Below, piece after piece: positions 43,328-50,349 of a stretch of 54,053 nt of DNA. Below the pieces are notes generated by a model, which searched no databases, had not been told where the DNA came from, and was given only the letters and a program-made list of their open reading frames with translations. Numbering within the stretch: position 1 is the first letter of the stretch; each line of letters starts with the position of its first letter. The stretch comes from Phycisphaerae bacterium (lineage in GTDB: Bacteria; Planctomycetota; Phycisphaerae; FEN-1346; JAACEH01): contig JAAYDY010000007.1 in the NCBI GenBank assembly GCA_012729015.1, forward strand, positions 1 through 54,053. Reading direction: 5' to 3'. The position numbers and the translations under genes were made by a program.

Positions 43328-44506
43328 ATGGCCAAGGTGGCCTATTTTGACAACAACGCTACGACCTGTGTGGCCCCGGAAGTGATGGAGGCCATGCTGC
43401 CGTACTTGCGGGAGCTCTACGGCAACCCGTCGAGCATCCACACGTTCGGCGGCCAGGTGGCCGCCCGGATCGAGGAAGCCCGCGAGCGTCTGGCGGCTCT
43501 GCTCGGCGCCGAGCCGCAGGAAATCCTCTTCACGTCCTGTGGCACCGAGAGCGACTCGACGGCCATCTACTCCGCCATCCGCAGCCTGCCCAAGCGGCGG
43601 CACATCATCACCAGCCGCGTGGAGCATCCGGCCGTCCAGAATGTGTGCCAGTGGCTGGCCGACCGCGAGGGATACCGCCTGACCGAAGTGGGCGTGGACA
43701 GCCACGGACGGCTGGACATGGACCAGTTGCGCCAGGCGGTGGACGACGACACGGCCGTCGTGACGCTGATGTGGGCCAACAACGAAACGGGGACGATCTT
43801 CCCGGTTGAGGAAGCTGCGGCGCTGGCCCATCTGCACGGGGCGATCTTCCACACCGACGCGGTGCAGGCCGTGGGCAAGCTGCCCATCGACCTGGCGGCG
43901 GGCCACATCGACATGCTGAGCCTGTCCGGCCACAAGTTGCACGCTCCCAAGGGGATCGGCGCGCTGTACGTGCGCCGCGGGACGCGATTTGTGCCGTTTC
44001 TTCGCGGCGGGCACCAGGAGTCCAACCGCCGCGCGGGCACCGAGGCCGTTCCCGGCATCATCGCCCTGGGCCGGGCCGCCGACCTGGCCGCCGAGCGGAT
44101 CGACGACGAGAACACGCGGGTCCGGGCGCTGCGCGACCGCCTCGAAAAGGGCCTCCTGGCCACGTGCCCGGACGCCCGCATCAACGGCGACACGGCCCAC
44201 CGGCTGCCGAACACGACCAACATCAGCTTCGAGTTCATCGAGGGCGAGGCGATTCTGCTCTTGCTGGACCAGGAGGGCATCTGCGCCTCCAGCGGGTCGG
44301 CCTGTACCACCGGGTCGCTCGAGCCCAGTCACGTGCTGCGGGCCATGGGCGTGCCGTTCACGGCGGCTCACGGGTCCGTCCGGTTCAGCTTGTCGTGCTA
44401 CACGACCGACGCCGAGGTGGACCGCGTGCTGAAAGTCATGCCGGGGATCGTCCGGCGACTGCGCGAGATCAGCCCCTTCGGCCGCGAAACGCTTCGGACG
44501 GCGTAG
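43328..44506 (+). CDS. nifS: Cysteine desulfurase, NifS/IscS type
   Basis: A 392-residue class V PLP aminotransferase-fold enzyme that takes sulfur from cysteine for Fe-S assembly. YFDNNATTCVAPEV opens the protein, His100 is in RVEHPAVQ, the PLP lysine is Lys203 (SLSGHKLHAPKG), and the persulfide-forming cysteine is Cys326 in SSGSACTTGS (group I loop length). RRAGTE and the C-terminal VRFSLSCYTT block match NifS. The ATG at 43328 has AAGGGG upstream. The rubrerythrin-like gene follows after 52 bases. Confidence 0.97.
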   Translation: MAKVAYFDNNATTCVAPEVMEAMLPYLRELYGNPSSIHTFGGQVAARIEEARERLAALLGAEPQEILFTSCGTESDSTAIYSAIRSLPKRRHIITSRVEHPAVQNVCQWLADREGYRLTEVGVDSHGRLDMDQLRQAVDDDTAVVTLMWANNETGTIFPVEEAAALAHLHGAIFHTDAVQAVGKLPIDLAAGHIDMLSLSGHKLHAPKGIGALYVRRGTRFVPFLRGGHQESNRRAGTEAVPGIIALGRAADLAAERIDDENTRVRALRDRLEKGLLATCPDARINGDTAHRLPNTTNISFEFIEGEAILLLLDQEGICASSGSACTTGSLEPSHVLRAMGVPFTAAHGSVRFSLSCYTTDAEVDRVLKVMPGIVRRLREISPFGRETLRTA

Positions 44507-44558
44507 AGGCTCAGCTCGCAATCTGCGTGATGTTTAGCCGTCACTTGGGAGAGCATCC

Positions 44559-45062
44559 ATGGCGAAGACGATGTTCAACGATGTCGAGGCGGCCAAGATC
44601 GCCGTGAATATGGAGCGAAGCGGGCTGGCGTTCTACACGTATGCCGCCGCGAGGGTCAAGGACCCGGCCGTGCGCAAGGTGTTCGAGCGTCTGGCCTCCG
44701 ACGAGCGGGAGCACATCACGGCGTTCGAGGACCTGCACGAGCGGCTCCTCCAGGAGCCGCGCCGCGAGAGTTACTTCGACGACGAGGCGATCGACCTGTA
44801 CATGCGGCGGCTGGTGGGGTCGCACGTCTTCTCGGACGAGGGGGCGGCCCGCCGGTTGCTGGACGACACCGACAGCGACATTGCCGCGCTGGGCCTGGCG
44901 ATGCGCGTCGAGCGGGACGTGATGCTCTATTACCAGGAGATGCTCAACTTCAGCGCCTCGCCGGCGGCCCGGGAGGTGTTCCAGGCCATTGCCGAGCAGG
45001 AGCGGCGCCACCTGATGACCTTGGCCGAGCGCAGCGAGAAGTGCGAGGATTTCCAGGGCTGA
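44559..45062 (+). CDS. Rubrerythrin-like ferritin-fold protein
   Basis: A 167-residue four-helix ferritin-like protein. Diiron ligands are likely Glu19, Glu51 and His52 (DEREHITAF), Glu118 (MRVERDVMLYY), and Glu148 and His151 (QERRHL). The C-terminal rubredoxin domain of true rubrerythrin is missing, as in symerythrin/YciF-like and other short forms. Such proteins reduce peroxides or handle iron. Being next to nifU and nifS fits protection or iron supply for Fe-S assembly, which is inferred from context. Confidence 0.9.
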   Translation: MAKTMFNDVEAAKIAVNMERSGLAFYTYAAARVKDPAVRKVFERLASDEREHITAFEDLHERLLQEPRRESYFDDEAIDLYMRRLVGSHVFSDEGAARRLLDDTDSDIAALGLAMRVERDVMLYYQEMLNFSASPAAREVFQAIAEQERRHLMTLAERSEKCEDFQG

Positions 45063-45172
45063 TCGGCCCCGCCCCCGTCCTGTCGGGCACATGGCGCGGC
45101 CTGCCCCATCGGGTTGTGGAGGAGGGGGGATGGGCCGCGGGAGAATAGGCTGCGTGGCGGGCCGAAGATTTC

Positions 45173-45201
45173 TTGACAGAACGGCCCTGGCGGGCTAAAA
45201 T
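45173..45201 (+). promoter_or_regulatory. Promoter of rpmH
   Basis: TTGACA (45173-45178), exactly 17 bp, TAAAAT (45196-45201): near-consensus and expected to be strong. Confidence 0.85.
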
Positions 45202-45261
45202 CCTCGGCTCGTCATCGGTTGCGGTGGCGTGCAGTGAGGTTGAGCCGAAAGGAGACGCCCC

Positions 45262-45405
45262 ATGGGCTTCAGCATGAAGAAACCGAGGAACAGCTACATC
45301 AAGCGGAAACGCAAATGCGGGTTTCGCAGCCGCATGAAAACCAAGGGCGGCCGCGCGATCATCAGCCGCCGTCGCCGCGTGGGCCGGGCGTTGCCGAACG
45401 TCTGA
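45262..45405 (+). CDS. rpmH: 50S ribosomal protein L34
   Basis: A 47-residue basic protein: [20 protein letters not shown], then [17 protein letters not shown], matches L34, the small protein of the large ribosomal subunit. AAAGGAGA lies seven bases before the ATG at 45262, which adds GFS before the usual MKK start; the alternative ATG at 45274 is too far from the ribosome site. It has its own promoter (45173) and terminator (45464). rnpA and yidC, which usually follow rpmH, are not here. Confidence 0.96.
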   Translation: MGFSMKKPRNSYIKRKRKCGFRSRMKTKGGRAIISRRRRVGRALPNV

Positions 45406-45463
45406 GGCGGCCCGGTGCCGGACCGGATCGGGTCTGCGCACATCATGGATTCAGAGTGCCGTC

Positions 45464-45495
45464 GGGGGCGCCCAGTCGGGCGCCCCCGCTTTTTT
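45464..45495 (+). terminator. Intrinsic terminator of rpmH
   Basis: A perfect 10-bp stem GGGGGCGCCC / GGGCGCCCCC with loop AGTC is followed by GCTTTTTT. Confidence 0.95.
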
Positions 45496-45520
45496 GGGCG
45501 GCTGCGGCAGGGGTTAGGGA

Positions 45521-45548
45521 TTGACAGCGGCCCGGAATCGGCTAAGAC
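45521..45548 (+). promoter_or_regulatory. Promoter of the second Gfo/Idh/MocA gene
   Basis: TTGACA (45521-45526), 16 bp, TAAGAC (45543-45548), just after the rpmH terminator. Confidence 0.55.
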
Positions 45549-45633
45549 AGGCCCCTATCGCCTCGCGGACGGGGTCGCCCGGGGCGGTCATCGGCGAGGA
45601 TCGGCCCCTGGACGTCGGGATGGAGGTTGCAGG

Positions 45634-46674
45634 ATGAGCGGCAAGCTGCGTGTCGGGATGATCGGAACGGGGGGCATTGCCCGGAGCGTCCATTTTCCGG
45701 GCTGGCAGAGCTGTCCTCGTGCGGAGATCGTAGCGTGTCTGGACATGGACCCTGCGCGGGCCCAGGCGGCGGCTCGCGATTTCAACGTGCCGACGGTCTG
45801 CACCAGCCTGCGCGAGTTGCTGGCCCAGGATATCGACGTCGTGGACATCTGCACGCCGAACTACGATCACAGAAAATCGGCCCTGGCGGCGCTGAAGGCC
45901 GGCAAGCACGTCTACTGCGAGAAGCCGATGGCCATGAACAGTCGCGAAGGCGCCGCCATGGTGGCCGCCGCGAAGAAGGCCAAACGCAAGCTCATGATCG
46001 GCCTGCACAACCGCTATCGGTCCGAGGTCCAGTGCATCAAGGCGCTGGCCGACGCCGGGCGGCTGGGCAACATCTACTACTCGCGGGCCCTGAGCATTCG
46101 TCGCCGCGGCGTGCCGAGTTGGGGCGTCTTTGGCCGGAAGAAGCTCCAGGGCGGCGGGCCGCTCATCGACATCGGCGTCCATGCCATCGACATGGCGTGG
46201 TACCTGATGGGCAAGCCCAAGCCCGTGTCGGTCAGCGGGCGGTTCTACGAGACCATCGGCAAGACGCCCGGCCACATGGGCATGTTCGGCCCGTGGGACT
46301 GGAAGACCTATGACGTGGAAGACTTTGCGGTGGCCCTGGTCCGGTTCGCCGAGGGGCAGACGATGATGGTCGAAAGCGCCTTCTGCGTGAACCTGGCCGA
46401 GGACAAGTTCTCGGCCGAGGTGGTGGGCGACAAGGGCGGCGCGACCGTCAGCCCGCTGAAGGTGCTGGTCGAGGAGGCCGGCTACATGATGGAATGCCAG
46501 CCGCAGTTCGTCAAGGACCGCGTCCAGCCGCACGCCGCGGGCCTGCACGCGTTCGCCGAGGCGGTGCTGGACGACCGCCCCGTGCCGATTCCGGGCGAAG
46601 AGGCCCTGGTGACGCAGCAGATCATCGACGCCCTGTACCGCAGCAGCGCCCTGGGCCGCGAAGTGCGGCTGTAG
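45634..46674 (+). CDS. Gfo/Idh/MocA family oxidoreductase
   Basis: A 346-residue NAD(P)-dependent oxidoreductase. The Rossmann motif GMIGTGGIARSVHFPGW is at 8-24, the substrate-domain lysine block is YCEKPMAMNSREG, and GGPLIDIGVHAIDMAWYLMG holds the conserved His/Asp pair. The start is the ATG at 45634 with GGAGG seven bases upstream. It is distinct from the protein at 25492. The substrate is unknown; sugars and inositols are typical. Confidence 0.92.
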   Translation: MSGKLRVGMIGTGGIARSVHFPGWQSCPRAEIVACLDMDPARAQAAARDFNVPTVCTSLRELLAQDIDVVDICTPNYDHRKSALAALKAGKHVYCEKPMAMNSREGAAMVAAAKKAKRKLMIGLHNRYRSEVQCIKALADAGRLGNIYYSRALSIRRRGVPSWGVFGRKKLQGGGPLIDIGVHAIDMAWYLMGKPKPVSVSGRFYETIGKTPGHMGMFGPWDWKTYDVEDFAVALVRFAEGQTMMVESAFCVNLAEDKFSAEVVGDKGGATVSPLKVLVEEAGYMMECQPQFVKDRVQPHAAGLHAFAEAVLDDRPVPIPGEEALVTQQIIDALYRSSALGREVRL

Positions 46675-46737
46675 GGGGGCGCACGCCGTGGCTAGGCCCG
46701 ACGCGCGGCGATTCCGCCGCCTTCCAGGAGATCCGCC

Positions 46738-47190
46738 ATGACGGAATCGGCCGTGCCTGTTCCGAGGTCGCCCGAAGGCCAGGTGCTGATTTACCACGAC
46801 GGGGCGATGCGCCTTCAGGTGCGCCTCGACGGGCAGACGGTCTGGCTGACCCAGGCGGCAATGGCCGACTTGTACCAGACCACACCGCAGAATATGACCT
46901 TGCACATCAAGGCCATTTACGCGGAAGGCGAGTTGGACGAGGCGGCAACTTGTAAGGAATACTTACAGGTTCGAAGCGAAGGCCGCCGGCAGGTGCATCG
47001 GAGCCTGAAACACTACAGCCTGGACGTGATTCTGGCCGTAGGCTATCGCGTCCGTTCGCCGCGCGGCACCCTGTTTCGCCAGTGGGCCACTGTTCGCCTG
47101 CGCGAGTTGCTCGTCAAGGGCTTCACGCTGGACGACGAGCGCATCAAGGCCGGCCGGACGCTGGGGGCCGACTACTTCGACGAGTTGTTG
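46738..47190 (+). pseudogene. Truncated RhuM-family gene
   Basis: The first 151 codons encode the RhuM (virulence RhuM / Fic-associated) N-terminal domain: TVWLTQAAMADLYQTTPQNM, EGRRQVHRSLKHYSLDVILA and FRQWATVRLRELLVKGFTLD. AGGAGA lies seven bases before the ATG. Normal members continue for roughly 170-190 more residues after YFDELLERIRxIR; here homology stops at YFDELL and the frame runs without a stop through the promoter and leader of the next gene to 47781. This looks like a deletion that removed the C-terminal half. A shortened functional protein is possible but less likely. RhuM genes are often mobile or defence-associated. Confidence 0.75.
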
Positions 47191-47298
47191 GGATTCCTGC
47201 GTAGGGCGTTTCGGCGGACGATGGCCTGTGATATGATGGCCCGATACGGCGGCATCGCGGGCGGAAGGTTCTTGCGGCTCAGGCAAAGGAGCGAATCC

Positions 47299-47781
47299 AT
47301 GGCCTACCATGTACGGCGGCACTCGGCGGCGGCGATGGTCCTGGCGGTTCTGGCGGTTGCGACGGCGGCGGGATGCCGGTCCAAGGCCACGACCGACGGC
47401 CTTCCCCTGGCCTTCGAGAATCAGCAGAAAGTCATCGACGGCCTCGCCGACCGCGAGTACGTTGTCGCGTGGGTAGTCTTCGCCGGCGTGGCCGAGATGG
47501 TGCCGCAGGAGCAGTTCACCGGCACGGCCTATGAGGTCCACCCGTTCCATACGGCGGTGGCGGTCCTGGGCGACATCGAGACGGTCGCCGGCGTGCCGCC
47601 GATCGACGCCGACGGACGCATCACCCTGGCCATCGAGGACCCGGAAACGGTGTTCGGTGCGGCCGGGAGCAACGCCAAGGAGGCCGTCGGATCGCGATTC
47701 AAGTTCACCGTCATGGAGCGCCGCACCTGGGAAGGTCGTCCGGTGGACCGCATCCTGACCGTGCAGCCGTCGCTGAAGTGA
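47299..47781 (+). CDS. Small lipoprotein of unknown function
   Basis: A 160-residue predicted lipoprotein: signal peptide with lipobox VATAAGC, then a mainly beta domain (DREYVVAWVVFAGVAEMVPQ, RFKFTVMERRTWEG). AAAGGAG lies seven bases before the ATG. A weak promoter (TTTCGG, 17 bp, TATGAT 47232-47237) precedes it. It shares its reading frame with the truncated RhuM gene upstream, which is accidental. No family recognised. Confidence 0.75.
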   Translation: MAYHVRRHSAAAMVLAVLAVATAAGCRSKATTDGLPLAFENQQKVIDGLADREYVVAWVVFAGVAEMVPQEQFTGTAYEVHPFHTAVAVLGDIETVAGVPPIDADGRITLAIEDPETVFGAAGSNAKEAVGSRFKFTVMERRTWEGRPVDRILTVQPSLK

Positions 47782-47834
47782 CTTGGGTGAAGTGACTTGG
47801 CATGGCTACGACAGGCGTGGCCGTGCCCAGCCTT

Positions 47835-48148
47835 CATGGCCGCCCCTCGACAGTGCTCGGGAACTACGTCAAGCGGCCATGGCACCCGATGTTTGCTCCG
47901 CGCGTCATCCTCAGCGCGTAGGGTGGATCCCCCGGACCCACGCGACTCCTCAGTCTACCCCGCGTGCGAACCACGTTCCCTTAACCGCTCTCCCTGCCTG
48001 CAGGGAGAGGTGCCCCGAGCACAGTCGAGGGGCGGTGAGGGTCGAACGCCAGAGTCCGCGTGGGTCCGGTGGACCCACCCTACGGCCGCGCTCCTGTAGG
48101 GGCGGCTCGCCGCAAGTCCCGAGCCTCGTCGAGGGGCAACCCGCCCGT
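47835..48148. repeat. Composite repeat block (families G, B, F, B, G)
   Basis: Family G at 47835-47886, B at 47917-47944, F at 47985-48050 (inverted relative to 42181), B at 48057-48084 and G at 48098-48148 (inverted). The block is roughly mirror-symmetric. No gene in 47782-48280. Confidence 0.85.
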
Positions 48149-48280
48149 GGCTGTGCGGGTGAATAGCGCAAATCTTGCCGCAATAACGGTTTTCGAGCAA
48201 CAGGCGGCGTGCGCCGTCGTTTGATCCTGACAGGGGCCGCGCGGGAGTCGGCCTCCGCATCCGGTCAGGGGAGACGTGCC

Positions 48281-49576
48281 ATGTTCAGGTGTTGCGTGTT
48301 GACGGCGGCGGTCCTGTGTTGCTGTGCGGCGGCGCAGGCGGGGCAGACGTTCTACGTGTCGCCGGCCACCGGGACAACCGGCGGCGACGGTTCGCAGGCC
48401 AAACCGTGGCGGACGCTGGCCGAAGTGGTCGATCGCGGCGGCATCCGCAAGGTCAAGCCGGGCGACACCGTCCTGCTGGGGTCCGGGTACCACGGCCATG
48501 TGACGTTGTCGGGCGACAACGCGGACTTCGTCACCATTGCCGCCGGGAAGGGCCAGACTCCGACGCTCGGCCGCCTGGAGATCGCCTCGGGGTCGAAGTG
48601 GCTCGTCCGCGGGCTCACGATCAGCCCCTCCTGCGGCGACAAGCCGTACAAGGGCGACATCGTCACCCTCGCCGAGGGCGGCGCGTCGAGCGACCTGGTG
48701 ATCGAGGACTGTTTCATCTACACCGAACTCGACTCGTCCGGGTGGAACGCGGCCAAGTGGATGGCGGCCAACAACGGCATTTTCATGGGCCGCTATGGCA
48801 AGAACCTGACGCTGCGCAACAACTACGTCCTGAACACGCGGTTCGGCATCGCCCTGTGCGCCGAGGACTCGCTGTGCGAGGGCAATGTGATCACGAACTT
48901 CTCGGCCGATGCGATCCGCGTGACGCGCGACGGCCTGACGGTCCGGTACAACGTGATCAAGAACATCTACGTCAACGCCGCCGACGGCGACGCCAACCAC
49001 GACGACGCCATTCAGTGTTTCCTGTTCAACAAGGGCACGGGCACCGTCCGCCGCGCGACCATTCACGCCAACATCATCATCAACCGCGAGGACGACGAGC
49101 AGAAACTGACCAACAGCCTCCAGGCGATCGGTTTCTTCGACGGGCCGCTGATCGACTTCACGGTGACCGACAACGTGGTGTGCGTGGAGATGTGGCATGG
49201 CGTGACGCTGTGCGACGCCGAGAACGCCCGGATTGAGCGGAACGTGGCGTGGTCGAAGTGGCGGTCGCGTTTGCGGCCGTGGATCGAAGTCAGCGGCAAG
49301 GCCGTCAACAACACCGTCAAGGACAACTACGCGTGCTCGTTCCGGCTGGCCCAGGGCACCACGGCCGAGAACAACAAGGCCTCGACGGCCCAGGTGTACG
49401 AGCAGGCCCTCGACCGGGTCCACACGATGATCTGCAAGAAGTTCGGCAAGTACCACCCCGTGGCCGGCTACGCCCGCCTGGGGATGAGCAAAGGCAAGAA
49501 CCCCGAGCCGAAGGACACCGCGAAAGAACCCCTGCCCGCGGCCCAGGGGGAGGCGGACGGGAAGCAGCCACAGTAA
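48281..49576 (+). CDS. Secreted parallel beta-helix protein
   Basis: A 431-residue exported protein with signal peptide (RCCVLTAAVLCCCAAAQA, then GQTFYVSP). The mature part starts with the typical YVSPATGTTGGDGSQAKPWR lead-in of pectate-lyase-like/right-handed parallel beta-helix (Pel/PbH1) proteins. It then shows repeated strand-turn units (NLTLRNNYVLNTRFGIALCA, DGLTVRYNVIKNIYV, DFTVTDNVVCVEMWHGVTLC). Homologues are carbohydrate lyases, hydrolases or adhesins; no catalytic triad is evident by eye. The C-terminus is low complexity. AGGGGAGA precedes the ATG at 48281. Confidence 0.88.
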   Translation: MFRCCVLTAAVLCCCAAAQAGQTFYVSPATGTTGGDGSQAKPWRTLAEVVDRGGIRKVKPGDTVLLGSGYHGHVTLSGDNADFVTIAAGKGQTPTLGRLEIASGSKWLVRGLTISPSCGDKPYKGDIVTLAEGGASSDLVIEDCFIYTELDSSGWNAAKWMAANNGIFMGRYGKNLTLRNNYVLNTRFGIALCAEDSLCEGNVITNFSADAIRVTRDGLTVRYNVIKNIYVNAADGDANHDDAIQCFLFNKGTGTVRRATIHANIIINREDDEQKLTNSLQAIGFFDGPLIDFTVTDNVVCVEMWHGVTLCDAENARIERNVAWSKWRSRLRPWIEVSGKAVNNTVKDNYACSFRLAQGTTAENNKASTAQVYEQALDRVHTMICKKFGKYHPVAGYARLGMSKGKNPEPKDTAKEPLPAAQGEADGKQPQ

Positions 49577-49589
49577 GGGGCGATCTTCT

Positions 49590-50114
49590 CTACGCGTCGC
49601 CCGTGATGCGTCTGATGGCCTCAGCCAGTTCCACGGGCCTGCGAGAGCCAAGGACCACCGTCTTCCCGCCGGCAAGGACGAGTTGCACGCCGCCCTTGCC
49701 GCCCATGACGAATGCTTCGCATGGTCCGCCCTTTTCGTCGGCGCCGGAGGTGTGCCCCCATTCCGAGAAATCCCTCCAGGGTTTCACCGCGACCTGCGAA
49801 CACCGCTCGATTTCGCATGAGGCCCATGTGAATGTTGTCGTACGGTTCATGGCCACGGTCACGCATCCGGCTTCCACACGCGTGGCGAGAACCAGTTTCC
49901 AGTTCATCCACAACGAGAGAACCACAAGCAACACGCCACACGGCAGTGCAACCCATGCGAACCAAGGTAATGCTCCGTGTTGAATCCAGTGGAACACGAT
50001 CCAGACGAGGCCGATCAGCCCGCCCCACAGCCCCGGCGACACCAGTACTCGGGGCCACGGGGCGCGCAACCTCTGGACCTCCTCGAACAAAACGGTCGTG
50101 TCGCGATGACTCAT
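49590..50114 (-). CDS. Small membrane protein, possibly DUF6141-like
   Basis: A 174-residue protein with two membrane helices near the N-terminus (LIGLVWIVFHWIQ, WFAWVALPCGVLLVVLSLWM) and a soluble C-terminal domain. That domain has RDFSEWGHTSG and GGVQLVLAGGKTVVLGSRRP, which resembles the conserved beta-rich cytoplasmic domain of small PH-like membrane proteins; the DUF6141 relation is a guess. AGGAG lies upstream of the ATG. No functional context. Confidence 0.72.
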   Translation of the reverse strand: MSHRDTTVLFEEVQRLRAPWPRVLVSPGLWGGLIGLVWIVFHWIQHGALPWFAWVALPCGVLLVVLSLWMNWKLVLATRVEAGCVTVAMNRTTTFTWASCEIERCSQVAVKPWRDFSEWGHTSGADEKGGPCEAFVMGGKGGVQLVLAGGKTVVLGSRRPVELAEAIRRITGDA

Positions 50115-50142
50115 GAGGTCTGTCTCCTGCGATGGCCCCGAT

Positions 50143-50246
50143 CATGGCCGCACCTCGACGGTGCTCGGGACTTGCGTCAAGCGGCCATGGCGCCGGCCAG
50201 GGGCAGGATGCCCCTGGGACGCACGGGCAAGATGCCCGTGCCACGG
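50143..50246. repeat. Composite repeat block (families G and C)
   Basis: Family G at 50143-50192 (CGACGGTGCTCGGGACTTGC) and a short family C unit at 50201-50246 (GGGCAGGATGCCCC, GGGCAAGATGCCC). It sits directly upstream of the small membrane gene's start. Confidence 0.8.
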
Positions 50247-50349
50247 CGAAACGGCCACGCAGCGTTGTACTGCCAATCCGACCTGCACGTCAGACGCCTG
50301 GCGACAAGGCCCCGGCCGAGAGCGGCCGGGGCCTCCGGCATCGGTTCTC

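Noticed and set aside
46738..47781. A single 347-residue RhuM-lipoprotein fusion
   Set aside because: The lipoprotein has its own ribosome site and signal peptide, and the join lies outside both domains.
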